From an uncultured Clostridia bacterium (lineage in GTDB: Bacteria > Bacillota_A > Clostridia > Christensenellales > Aristaeellaceae), in contig CAMVDI010000082.1 of NCBI GenBank assembly GCA_947166205.1, positions 1 to 7,610 of the forward strand: a stretch of 7,610 bases of DNA, read 5' to 3'. The translations under genes were made by a program, and so were the position numbers. A model generated the notes under the pieces. It worked only from the letters and a program-made list of their open reading frames with translations. It searched no databases and was not told where the DNA came from. Positions 1 through 6,833 of this stretch are shown piece after piece (positions within the stretch are counted from its first letter, which is position 1; the number at the start of each line of letters is the position of its first letter).

Positions 1-23
1 GCCCGGAAGCGCCGCATCATTGA
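1..23 (+). CDS. Possible 3' end of an upstream gene (last six codons)
   Basis: Reading from base 3, the frame gives PEAPHH and then two consecutive in-frame stops, TGA at 21-23 and TAA at 24-26. The Shine-Dalgarno sequence of the next gene starts at 25, directly after the first stop. That spacing is what one expects if another + strand gene precedes in the same operon. Six residues are far too few to identify a product, and a non-coding leader is equally possible. Confidence 0.3.
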
Positions 24-39
24 TAAAGGGGGAAAGCCC

Positions 40-756
40 ATGCGTCTCCATCTTCTGGGGGTGAACGGCCCCTATCCCGCCTCCCTGGGCGCCACCTCCG
101 GCTATCTGCTGGAGGCCGGCGGCCTGCGCCTGCAGTTTGACTTCGGCTCCGGCGTCCTCTCCCGGCTGACCGACGTCTTTCCGCCGGAGGATCTGGACGC
201 CCTCTTTCTGTCCCACTGGCATTTTGACCACACCTCCGACCTGCTGCCCCTGATCTACCGGCTGGAGTCCGCGGGCAGGAGGCTGCGGGTCTACGCCCCG
301 GAGGACGCCGCCTCGGCGGTCCGGGGGATCGTGTCCGCCGCCGCCTGCTTCGATCTTTGTACCCTGCGCCCCGGGGACACGGTTCCCCTGGGGGAGGTTT
401 CCGTGGCGGTGGGTCCCGCCCGGCATCCGGTGCCCGGCGTCGGCTTCCGGGTCGGGGCGGAGGGAAAGGTCTTCGGCTATACGGGGGATACGAACACGCT
501 GCCCGGCCTGGCGGATTTCTATCGGGGCTGCGGCCTTCTGCTGGCGGACGGGCTCTTCCCCGCGGACAGCTGGCAGGAAACCAGGCCCCATCTGTCCGCC
601 CGGCTGGCCGCGGAGCTGGCCCGGGAGGCCGGGGCGGAGGCCCTGGTGCTGACCCATCTGAATCCTGCCTTTCCGCCGGAAACCCTGCTGAAGGAAGCCC
701 GTGAGGTCTTCCCCCGGGTATCCCTGGCCCGGTCCGGGGAGGTCCTTTCCCTGTGA
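40..756 (+). CDS. MBL-fold metallohydrolase, YhfI / RNase Z-like
   Basis: A 238-residue cytoplasmic metallo-beta-lactamase-fold hydrolase of the RNase Z/phosphodiesterase-like branch; B. subtilis YhfI is the type of protein meant. The zinc motif HWHFDH is at residues 59-64. Further candidate ligands are H129 in RHPVPG, D150 in YTGDT, and H206 in LTHLNP. H184 opens the helix HLSARLAAELA, which is typical of this branch. The N-terminal strand LHLLGVNG and the turn FDFGSG also fit. Length is normal for the family, and no signal peptide or membrane segment is seen. The ATG at 40 is chosen because AAAGGGGG (25-32) lies seven bases upstream, although the frame is open to the window edge. The last four bases overlap the comEC start. 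The substrate is not predictable: phosphodiester, RNA and cyclic-nucleotide activities all occur among relatives. Confidence 0.92.
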   Translation: MRLHLLGVNGPYPASLGATSGYLLEAGGLRLQFDFGSGVLSRLTDVFPPEDLDALFLSHWHFDHTSDLLPLIYRLESAGRRLRVYAPEDAASAVRGIVSAAACFDLCTLRPGDTVPLGEVSVAVGPARHPVPGVGFRVGAEGKVFGYTGDTNTLPGLADFYRGCGLLLADGLFPADSWQETRPHLSARLAAELAREAGAEALVLTHLNPAFPPETLLKEAREVFPRVSLARSGEVLSL

Positions 757-3110
757 CCGCCCGTCAGCGGGGCTGGCTGCTTCCGCCCCTGGCCGTCTGT
801 TTTGCCGCGGGCATCCTGACCGGCCGCGCCGCCTCCTCCTGGCTCTTCGCCCTCGCAGGGCTCGCGGCGGCGCTGGCGGCCTGCTTTCTGTCCCGGGGCC
901 GGGGCCGCTTCTGCGCCTGTCTGGCGCTGGCGCTCTGTCTCGGCGCCCTCCGGGGATACGCGGGCTATCATCCGTCCCTGCCCCCGGAGGGGACCTGCCT
1001 GGTTTCCGGCGTGGTCTCCGAGGAGGTGGAGTTCCGGAACGGGCGCCAGGTCCGTACGGCGCTGCGCCGGGTGACCCTGGACGGCCGCCCCGCCGCCGGC
1101 GGGGCCTACTGGAGCTTTTACGCCGACGAGGTTCCGGAGGACCTGGTCCCCGGAAAGCAGGTCACCTTCCAGGCCTCCCTCTATCACCCCGCCGGCCCCT
1201 CCAATCCGGACGGCTACGATTTCCGGGAGGAGCTGCTCCGCCGGGGCATCCGCTTCGGGCTGTACGGCCGGGAGGATCTGACCGTGTCGGATCCGGCCTT
1301 TTTTTCCGTGCAGGGATTTTTCGCCGCCCTGCGCCACCGGCTGACCCTTTCGCTGCTCTCCTCGCCCCTGGGGGAGGAGGCCGGAGGCTATGCCGCCGCC
1401 CTGCTTCTGGGAAACCGGTCCTTCGTCTCCCGGGCGGACAGGACGGCCTTTTCCCGTCTGGGCATCGCGCATATCCTTTCCGTCAGCGGTTTTCACGTGG
1501 GCCTGCTGATCGGCTTTCTGGCCCTGGTCTTCCGGCTTCTTCGCCTTCCCCAGCGGCTTCGGCTCCTGCTCTATGCCCTGCTTCTGGGCGCCTATGTGCT
1601 GCTCTGCGGTTCCGCCCAGCCCGTGATCCGGGCTTCCCTGCTGCTGCTTCTGTCCCGGCGGGGACAGATGCTGAACCGTCCCCGGAGCCTGCTCCATCTG
1701 CTCTCCGCGGCCCTGATCCTGATCCTGGCCGTATCCCCGGTCCAGCTGACCGGCCTGTCCTTCTGCCTGTCCTTCGGCGCCGTGCTGGGGCTGGCCCTGG
1801 TCACGCCGTATCTTTCCTCCCTGGGCCGCCGCGGCGCCGGAGAGGAAACCGGCTCCGCCGCGAAGCGCCGCCTCCGGCTCCTTTCCCGGGGCCGGATCCT
1901 GTCCCCGGGCCTGTGGCTCCGGAATTCCCTGGCCGCCGGGCTCGGAGCCCAGCTGGGCATCCTGCTCCCGGAGCTGTACGCCTTCCAGGAGTTCCCGCTG
2001 CTGGGCCTGCTGCTGAATATTCCGGTGCTCCTGCTGGCTTCCGCGCTCATCCTGCTGGACTGGGCGGCCCTGGTGACCCTGCCCGTCCCCTTCCTGTCCC
2101 GGCCGGTCTGCGCCGCCGCCCGGGCGCTGACGGAGGCGCTGCTGGGCGCGGTCCGCTTTCTGGGCAGCCATTCCGCCGTCACCCTGTGGACGAAGGCTCC
2201 GAACCTGGTCACCGCCCTGGGCGTGCTGCTGATCGGGGCGGGCTGCTGCGTCCTCTTCCGGCTTCGGGGGCGCTCCCGTCTGCTGCTCACGCTTTCCGGG
2301 GTGCTGCTGACCGTGCTGTCCCTGCTGCCCCTGCCCCATCGGACCGCCGAGTATCTCCAGTTCAGCGTCGGGGACGCGGACGCCGCCCTGCTCTGGGACC
2401 GGGATACGGTGCTGGCGGTGGATACGGGGTATGAGGACGGGGTTCTCAGCGATTATCTGCACCGCCGCCGGCTGACCCCCGACGCGGTGATCCTGACCCA
2501 TCTTCACGCGGATCACGCCGTGGGCCTCCGGGCGCTGATGGAGGACGGGATTCCCGTGCCCGTGCTGTACCTGCCGGAGGGCGCGGAGCGGGCGGATGTG
2601 CATCCGGACGTGCTGCAGCTGATCCGGGATCTGGAGGCTTCCGGCACGGAGATCCGCCATCTCTCCGCCGGGGATGAGCTTCCGCTCCCCTCCGGGCGGA
2701 TCCGGGTGATCTGGCCGGAGAAGGGAAAGACCCGCCCGGGCCAGGACGCCAACGAGTCCTCCCTGGTGCTGCGGATGGAGCTGGGCGGTGTCTCCCTGCT
2801 TCAGGCCGGGGATCTGGACGGCCGCTACGAGATGTATGCCGCCTCCCCTTCCGATCTGCTGAAGGCGGCCCACCACGGCTCCGACCGTTCCTCCTCGCCG
2901 GCGTTTCTGGAGGCGGTGTCCCCGGCGGCGGTGCTGCTCTCCTGCGGCGGAGAGGACCGCTTCCTGAGTTTCCGGGACCGGCTCCCGGAGGAGACCGGCC
3001 TGTATGCCACCGCGGTTCACGGGATGCTGACCGTCCGCTTTGAGGACGGCGCCTTCACCGTGGAAACCTTTCTCCCCGATCCTGCCGGAAAGGAGGACCC
3101 CGATCCGTGA
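753..3110 (+). CDS. comEC: ComEC/Rec2 DNA internalization channel
   Basis: A 785-residue inner-membrane protein that carries single-stranded DNA into the cytoplasm during natural transformation. Three parts are visible. The N-terminus has membrane segments and a DUF4131/OB-like region (about 1-180). The polytopic Competence domain (about 210-500) contains AHILSVSGFHVGLLIG at 239-254 and the PVQLTGLSFCLSFGAVLGL stretch at 329-347. The C-terminal metallo-beta-lactamase domain (about 533-775) has HLHADH at 583-588, NESSLVL at 667-673, AGDLDG at 685-690 and AAHHGS at 705-710. Length is in the normal range, so the gene looks intact. Start is GTG at 753, with GGGGAGG (736-742) ten bases upstream. 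It overlaps the upstream stop by GTGA and the holA start in the same way. One oddity: the usual DVGQGDA turn at the start of the C-terminal domain reads SVGDADA (538-544). Whether the organism is transformable cannot be seen here. Confidence 0.97.
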   Translation: MTARQRGWLLPPLAVCFAAGILTGRAASSWLFALAGLAAALAACFLSRGRGRFCACLALALCLGALRGYAGYHPSLPPEGTCLVSGVVSEEVEFRNGRQVRTALRRVTLDGRPAAGGAYWSFYADEVPEDLVPGKQVTFQASLYHPAGPSNPDGYDFREELLRRGIRFGLYGREDLTVSDPAFFSVQGFFAALRHRLTLSLLSSPLGEEAGGYAAALLLGNRSFVSRADRTAFSRLGIAHILSVSGFHVGLLIGFLALVFRLLRLPQRLRLLLYALLLGAYVLLCGSAQPVIRASLLLLLSRRGQMLNRPRSLLHLLSAALILILAVSPVQLTGLSFCLSFGAVLGLALVTPYLSSLGRRGAGEETGSAAKRRLRLLSRGRILSPGLWLRNSLAAGLGAQLGILLPELYAFQEFPLLGLLLNIPVLLLASALILLDWAALVTLPVPFLSRPVCAAARALTEALLGAVRFLGSHSAVTLWTKAPNLVTALGVLLIGAGCCVLFRLRGRSRLLLTLSGVLLTVLSLLPLPHRTAEYLQFSVGDADAALLWDRDTVLAVDTGYEDGVLSDYLHRRRLTPDAVILTHLHADHAVGLRALMEDGIPVPVLYLPEGAERADVHPDVLQLIRDLEASGTEIRHLSAGDELPLPSGRIRVIWPEKGKTRPGQDANESSLVLRMELGGVSLLQAGDLDGRYEMYAASPSDLLKAAHHGSDRSSSPAFLEAVSPAAVLLSCGGEDRFLSFRDRLPEETGLYATAVHGMLTVRFEDGAFTVETFLPDPAGKEDPDP

Positions 3111-4117
3111 ATCATCTGGAATTTGCGAAGCGTCTGGAGGACGGTTCCCTGCCTTCCGTGCTGTTCTTTGAGGGAACGGAGGAGCGCCTGAAGCAGGAAG
3201 CCCTCTCCGCCCTGCGCCGGAAGCTGCTTCCGGAAGGGCTGGAGGATCTGAATGAAACCCGCTTCACCGCCCCGGAAACCCAGGAGCTCATCGCCGCGGC
3301 GGAGACCCTGCCCTTCATGGCGGACCGGCGCCTGATCCTCGTGCGGGATCATCCCGCCGTCGTGGGCCGGGGCGAGGCCGATGACGCACTGATCGCCTAT
3401 CTGCCGAAGGTCCCGCCCACCTCTGTGCTGCTCTTCTACTGCGTGCAGCCGGTGAAACAGAAGAAAATCCGCTCCGCGGTCTCCGCTCTGGGAGGCCTCG
3501 TCCAGTTCAGTCCCCTGACGCCCCGGGAGCTGGCGGACCGGGTTGTTTCCGCCTTCCGGGATCTGGGAAAGACCTGCGACAGCCGGACCGCGGATCTCCT
3601 GGTCTTCACCTGCGGCACGGATCTCAATCAGCTGATGAACGAGGCGGCCAAGATCGCGGCCTATCACCCGGATCAGCCCGCCGTCACCCCGGAGGATGTG
3701 CAGGCCATGGCCACCCCTTCTTCCGAGAGCACGGTCTTCGCGCTGGTGGACGATGTGATGGCCGGCCGGGATTCCGAGGCCTTCCGCCGCCTGAGCGCCC
3801 TGCTGCTGGGCGGGGAGCGCCGGACCGCGGTGCTCAGCATGCTGCTCCGCCAGTTCCGCCTCCTGCAGCATGTGAAAATCCTGCAGTATGAAAAGCGCTC
3901 CGGCCCGGAGATGGAGAAGGCCATGGGCGTCAGCTCCTACCGTCTTCGGGAGTATACCCGCCTGGCGAACCAGTATACCGGCACCCAGGTGAAAAACGCC
4001 GTGGCCCTCTGCCTGCGGACGGATCTGGCGGTGAAGTCCGGGGAGCTGCGGGAGGACGCGGCGCTGGATTACGTGATGCTGGAGCTTCTCCGGTACCGCC
4101 GGGAAGGAAAGCGCTGA
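3107..4117 (+). CDS. holA: DNA polymerase III subunit delta
   Basis: A 336-residue delta subunit of the clamp loader, which opens the beta sliding clamp and helps load it on primed DNA. The N-terminal AAA+-like region has the delta pattern SVLFFEGTEERLKQEAL (17-33) and MADRRLILVRD (71-81). The signature CGTDLNQLMNEAAKIAAY is at 169-186, and FALVDDVMAGR (211-221) leads into the helical C-terminal collar domain with the LLRQFRLLQH helix. Length is typical. Start is GTG at 3107, overlapping the comEC stop (GTGA). A strong AGGAGG (3091-3096) lies ten bases upstream inside comEC, which supports coupled translation. comEC followed by holA is a familiar Firmicute order. The rpsT gene that often follows in that group is not here; an unrelated exported-protein gene with its own promoter comes next. 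Confidence 0.95.
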   Translation: MNHLEFAKRLEDGSLPSVLFFEGTEERLKQEALSALRRKLLPEGLEDLNETRFTAPETQELIAAAETLPFMADRRLILVRDHPAVVGRGEADDALIAYLPKVPPTSVLLFYCVQPVKQKKIRSAVSALGGLVQFSPLTPRELADRVVSAFRDLGKTCDSRTADLLVFTCGTDLNQLMNEAAKIAAYHPDQPAVTPEDVQAMATPSSESTVFALVDDVMAGRDSEAFRRLSALLLGGERRTAVLSMLLRQFRLLQHVKILQYEKRSGPEMEKAMGVSSYRLREYTRLANQYTGTQVKNAVALCLRTDLAVKSGELREDAALDYVMLELLRYRREGKR

Positions 4118-4123
4118 CCCGGC

Positions 4124-4167
4124 TTCCGCCCGGCCTGCCCCCGCGGGACGCCGGACCCGGGGCGGAA
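4124..4167 (+). other. GC-rich inverted repeat after holA, possible operon end
   Basis: TTCCGCCC (4124-4131) pairs perfectly with GGGCGGAA (4160-4167), enclosing a GC-rich loop that contains the palindrome CCCGCGGG (4140-4147). It starts seven bases after the holA stop, so it could help end or stabilise the operon transcript. It is followed by AAAACAGCGG rather than a T run, so it is not a canonical intrinsic terminator. Confidence 0.35.
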
Positions 4168-4197
4168 AACAGCGGAAAATCAGGCAGGGCCCGAAAA

Positions 4198-4213
4198 AAT
4201 GAAGAATTTCATT
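4198..4213. promoter_or_regulatory. Small inverted repeat abutting the -35 box, possible operator
   Basis: AATGAA (4198-4203) and TTCATT (4208-4213) form a 6-base inverted repeat around GAAT. The right arm overlaps the first two bases of the -35 hexamer of the next promoter. That is a sensible place for a repressor or activator site. However, the repeat is short and AT-rich in an AT-rich patch, so chance is a real alternative. Confidence 0.3.
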
Positions 4214-4247
4214 GCAAATATTACAATTTTGTGATATAATCATCGAA
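4212..4247 (+). promoter_or_regulatory. Sigma-A promoter with extended -10
   Basis: TTGCAA (4212-4217) and a perfect TATAAT (4235-4240) are separated by exactly 17 bases. TG at 4232-4233 makes an extended -10 (TGATATAAT). The expected start of transcription is near 4247, about 26 bases before the ATG of the secreted Ig-like protein gene. It sits in a sharply AT-rich island within GC-rich surroundings. This is the strongest promoter I can see in the window, and it indicates that the downstream gene is transcribed independently of the comEC-holA operon. Confidence 0.85.
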
Positions 4248-4272
4248 GTTTTTTACAGGGAGGTCATCTTTC

Positions 4273-5382
4273 ATGAAACGGGTCGTCTCACTTCTTGCGG
4301 CTCTCTGCCTGATTCTGAGCGTATTCACCATAGCGTCGGCCGCCTCCGTCACGATTACGAAGCAACCCGAAACCCAGACCGTCAAGGCGGGCGGCACCGT
4401 AACCTTCAAGGTCAAGGCCAAGGGCGCCAGCAATTCCTCGATCACCTGGTATTTCACGAATCCCGAAACCGGCGAATCCGTCACCGGCAAAAAGCTTTCC
4501 ACCGTGGTGGAGGGTGTCAAGGTCAAGAACCCGAACTCCCTTTCCATCACCCTGAAAAAGGTTCCGGAGACCATGCACGGCTGGACGGTGCACTGCCATA
4601 TCGGCCGCATCGGCGCCGGCATTGATACCGACGAGGCCATGATCCTGATCGCCGGAAAGCCCGCGCCGGAGTATACGCCCCGTCCCGCCGTCACTCCCTC
4701 GCCGGATGATTCCTCGAAGACCGGAACCTCCGGGAAAGCCGGAACCTCCTCGAAGACCGGAACCTCCGGGAAAGCCGGCGCGGAAGCCGATCCCGAGCCC
4801 ACCGCCACCCCGACGCCCGAACCCCCGAAGCCCATCGTGATCACCGGCAGCAAGGTTGAGCTGTACCGCATGGACAACAAGGGGAATATCGATACCAAGG
4901 CAGCCACCGAGCTGACCTTTGAGCCCGGCCAGAAAGCCAGCTTCTATGTGAAGATCCCGGAGGGCACCGAAGGCACGGTGAAATACGTCACCGTCGGTTC
5001 CGTCCGGCTGACGCCCGACGGCCCCGTAACCGGCATGAGCGTCCGCGGCTGGGATACCAGCGCCACCGTAAAGATCAAGATCGACAAGGGCGAAGAGGAA
5101 GAGACCGAAGCGCCCCGCCGGGAGATCGCGACTCCCGAACCCGTGGATGAGTCCCAGCTGGTCACCGTGACCTGCACCAACTGCCGCTTCACCGGGTGGA
5201 ACAACTCCTATGCCGAGTCCGGAAAGGTGCCGATCGGATCCACCATCACGGTTGTCGCCGTCGGCGGCATGACCAAGAAGGGCTTCACCATCAACGGCGA
5301 GGCCAAGCAGCACAAGAACATGACTTCCTTCCAGATGGTGGTGGAAGGGGATACGACTATTTCCATGGAGAAGCTGAAATAA
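4273..5382 (+). CDS. Secreted modular protein: Ig-like, repeat linker, InlB-B-repeat-like
   Basis: A 369-residue exported protein of unknown function. A signal peptide is clear: KR, then a hydrophobic core, then ASA at 21-23 with probable cleavage after A23 or A24. Residues 25-128 look like an Ig-like beta-sandwich (ITKQPETQTVKAGGTVTF, then ITWYF and LSITLKKV). Residues 131-188 are a Pro/Ser/Thr/Lys/Gly linker with a duplicated 12-residue unit and TPTPEPP. Residues about 189-270 form a second beta-rich module. An acidic linker (EEEETEAP) precedes a C-terminal module (296-369) resembling bacterial InlB-B-type repeats (ITVVAVGGMTKKGFTINGE, ending FQMVVEGDTTISMEKL). C301 and C304 in CTNC could form a disulphide after export. 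No LPXTG, lipobox or transmembrane anchor is present, so release or non-covalent wall binding is inferred. AGGGAGG (4257-4263) lies nine bases before the ATG. A hairpin terminator follows, so the gene looks monocistronic. Confidence 0.85.
   Translation: MKRVVSLLAALCLILSVFTIASAASVTITKQPETQTVKAGGTVTFKVKAKGASNSSITWYFTNPETGESVTGKKLSTVVEGVKVKNPNSLSITLKKVPETMHGWTVHCHIGRIGAGIDTDEAMILIAGKPAPEYTPRPAVTPSPDDSSKTGTSGKAGTSSKTGTSGKAGAEADPEPTATPTPEPPKPIVITGSKVELYRMDNKGNIDTKAATELTFEPGQKASFYVKIPEGTEGTVKYVTVGSVRLTPDGPVTGMSVRGWDTSATVKIKIDKGEEEETEAPRREIATPEPVDESQLVTVTCTNCRFTGWNNSYAESGKVPIGSTITVVAVGGMTKKGFTINGEAKQHKNMTSFQMVVEGDTTISMEKLK
4711..4782 (+). repeat. 36-base tandem repeat in the linker, two copies
   Basis: Two adjacent 36-base units (4711-4746 and 4747-4782) are identical over their first 32 bases and differ at three of the last four. 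They encode SSKTGTSGKAGT and SSKTGTSGKAGA, and each unit is itself a degenerate pair of six-residue halves (SSKTGT/SGKAGT). The phase is in frame, so copy-number change would lengthen or shorten the linker without disrupting the protein. Confidence 0.9.
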
Positions 5383-5418
5383 GCTTCCTGACCCGGCATC
5401 ATTTTTGAAATCCTTTCG

Positions 5419-5444
5419 AACCCGCGGCTTCCGCCGCGGGTTTT
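5419..5444 (+). terminator. Intrinsic terminator after the secreted Ig-like gene
   Basis: AACCCGCGGC (5419-5428) and GCCGCGGGTT (5433-5442) form a perfect 10-bp stem with a four-base TTCC loop. It runs into TTTT (5441-5444). The T run is short, but the stem is very GC-rich and correctly placed 36 bases after the stop codon. It also lies 29 bases before the next ATG, so it separates the two exported-protein genes unless readthrough occurs. Confidence 0.8.
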
Positions 5445-5473
5445 GAAAACGGACGCGGAAAAGAGGTTCCCCC

Positions 5474-6685
5474 ATGCGCAGATTCTTTCTTCTCCCTCTC
5501 CTGTGCCTGCTGCTCCTGGGCCTGCTTGCCTTCCCCGCCCTGGGGGAGAGCGTCGGCGGCGCGGAGAGCCCGGAGCCCGTGGCCCGGGATATCAGCCTCC
5601 AGTGCCAGTTCAACGGCCGCTCCGGCGCCTCCCATCCCCTGACCGACGGCTCCTATACCGGGGATTTTGAAACCGCGAACCAGAACGGGGTCCACAGTCT
5701 ACGGATCACCGTGCCCGAAGGGGAAACCGCCGGCGCGGTCTATATCCAGTGGCATATGCTGCCCGTGGCGGTGAATGTTCAGGTCCCCGGGGAGGATGGA
5801 AGCTGGACCACGGTGGCGGACTCCGACGGGGATTTCTACGCCCAGTATATCCCCCTCCCCTTCCTGACGGATTTCCGCCTCGTGGCCCGGGATGATCCCA
5901 TGACCCAGCTGCGGATCTGCGAGCTGAAGGTTCTGACCCCGGGGACGCCCCCGGAGGGCATTCAGCTCTGGCAGAAGCCGGGGGACAAGGTGGATATGAT
6001 GCTGATCACCGGCCATCCGGATGATGAGCTGCTCTGGTTCGGAGGCCTCCTCCCCTGGTATGAGGCGGAGCAGGGAAAGAGCGTGCTGGTCGTGGTCGCG
6101 GCCATGAACCGCTCCATCCGCCGTCTGGAGCTGCTGGACGCCCTGTGGGCCTGCGGCGTCCGGACCCACCCGGTCCATGCAGTGCTGGAGGATTTTTCGA
6201 CGGGCAGCATGAATGAGGTCTTCTCCCGCTGGGGCAGCAAGGATTTCCTGCTGCGAAAGTACACGGGGTATTACCGGCGGTACAAGCCGGATGTGGTCGT
6301 GCTCCATGATATCAACGGCGAATACGGCCACGGCATTCACAGGACGGTCTCCTGGCTGGGCCGGGAATGCGCGCCCCTGGCCGCCGACCCCTCCGTCTAT
6401 CCGGATCAGGTTGAGACCTGGGGAACCTGGGATATCCCGAAGATTTATATTCACCTGTATCCGGAGAATCAGATCCGGCTGGACTGGCACCGTCCCATGA
6501 CCGCCTTCCCCGGGAAAACCGCCATCCAGGTGGCCCAGGAGGCCATCGCCTGGCACAAGACCCAGGTGGAGCACGGCTGGGCCGTGCAGGACGGCGGGGA
6601 AATGGACAACTCCCTCTTCGGGCTGTACCGGACCCTCGTGGGCCCGGACACGGAGAAGAACGATTTCTTCGAAAACATCCCCTGA
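5474..6685 (+). CDS. Secreted PIG-L/LmbE-family zinc deacetylase with discoidin-like N-domain
   Basis: A 403-residue exported member of the PIG-L/LmbE/MshB family, which removes acetyl groups from N-acetylglucosamine-type substrates using one zinc ion. A signal peptide is visible (MRR, leucine-rich core, probable cleavage near PALG at 21-24). Residues about 35-155 form a beta-rich module (HSLRITVPEG, DFRLVARDDP, LRICELKVL) resembling an F5/8 type C, sugar-binding fold. The catalytic domain (about 170-385) carries GHPDDE at 180-185 and GEYGHGIHR at 282-290. By analogy with MshB, H181, D184 and H289 bind zinc and D183 is the general base. All key residues are present, so an active enzyme is likely. 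Surface or environmental glycan is the inferred substrate. AAGAGG (5461-5466) lies seven bases before the ATG. I see no promoter between the preceding terminator and this gene, so it may depend on readthrough or an unrecognised promoter. Confidence 0.92.
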   Translation: MRRFFLLPLLCLLLLGLLAFPALGESVGGAESPEPVARDISLQCQFNGRSGASHPLTDGSYTGDFETANQNGVHSLRITVPEGETAGAVYIQWHMLPVAVNVQVPGEDGSWTTVADSDGDFYAQYIPLPFLTDFRLVARDDPMTQLRICELKVLTPGTPPEGIQLWQKPGDKVDMMLITGHPDDELLWFGGLLPWYEAEQGKSVLVVVAAMNRSIRRLELLDALWACGVRTHPVHAVLEDFSTGSMNEVFSRWGSKDFLLRKYTGYYRRYKPDVVVLHDINGEYGHGIHRTVSWLGRECAPLAADPSVYPDQVETWGTWDIPKIYIHLYPENQIRLDWHRPMTAFPGKTAIQVAQEAIAWHKTQVEHGWAVQDGGEMDNSLFGLYRTLVGPDTEKNDFFENIP

Positions 6686-6720
6686 GGCGGAGCCGCTCCC
6701 GCCGGCGGTCGCAGCCCGGT

Positions 6721-6786
6721 ACTCTGGCCCATCCCAAGTATACCAAACCCCAAAAGGGTAACAAGACCGATCGCAAGGATGCGAAA
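6721..6786 (+). mobile_element. Internal fragment of an IS110-family transposase
   Basis: One frame encodes about 22 residues that I recognise as the DEDD (RuvC-like) domain of IS110-family transposases, including HPKYTKPQKGNKTDRKDAK. The TDRKDA element holds the last two acidic residues (DxxD) of the DEDD tetrad. The reading frame continues past 6786, but similarity to the family stops there: the WI-type continuation expected after KDAK is replaced by SSLPSASDG. The start of the transposase, the first D and E, and the serine-containing C-terminal domain are all absent. This is therefore a dead scrap, not an element. The match is from memory of the family; a protein search would settle it. 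Confidence 0.72.
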
Positions 6787-6833
6787 TCCTCTTTGCCTTC
6801 TGCTTCAGACGGTATCAGCACATTGGCGCATAA

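Noticed and set aside
701..2434. Long + strand frame overlapping comEC
   Set aside because: Composition is Pro/Arg/Gly/Ala-rich and low complexity, as expected for a shifted frame of GC-rich DNA, and comEC in the same region has family motifs throughout.
519..3020. Very long - strand open frame opposite comEC
   Set aside because: It lies antisense to a clearly conserved ComEC and is rich in Gln, Gly, Arg and Pro without any domain pattern. GC-rich coding DNA often leaves the antisense frame open.
3017..4243. Long - strand frame opposite holA
   Set aside because: Antisense shadow of holA. No recognisable domain, and it runs through the promoter region of the next gene.
4288..5613. Long - strand Gly/Arg-rich frame opposite the secreted protein
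   Set aside because: It crosses the hairpin terminator and the start of the next gene, and its glycine-rich repeats are the complement of the linker repeat.
6686..6710. GC-rich hairpins after the deacetylase stop as a terminator
   Set aside because: GGCGGAG pairs with CTCCCGCC only with a bulge, and CCGCCGGCGG is a plain palindrome. Neither is followed by T's.
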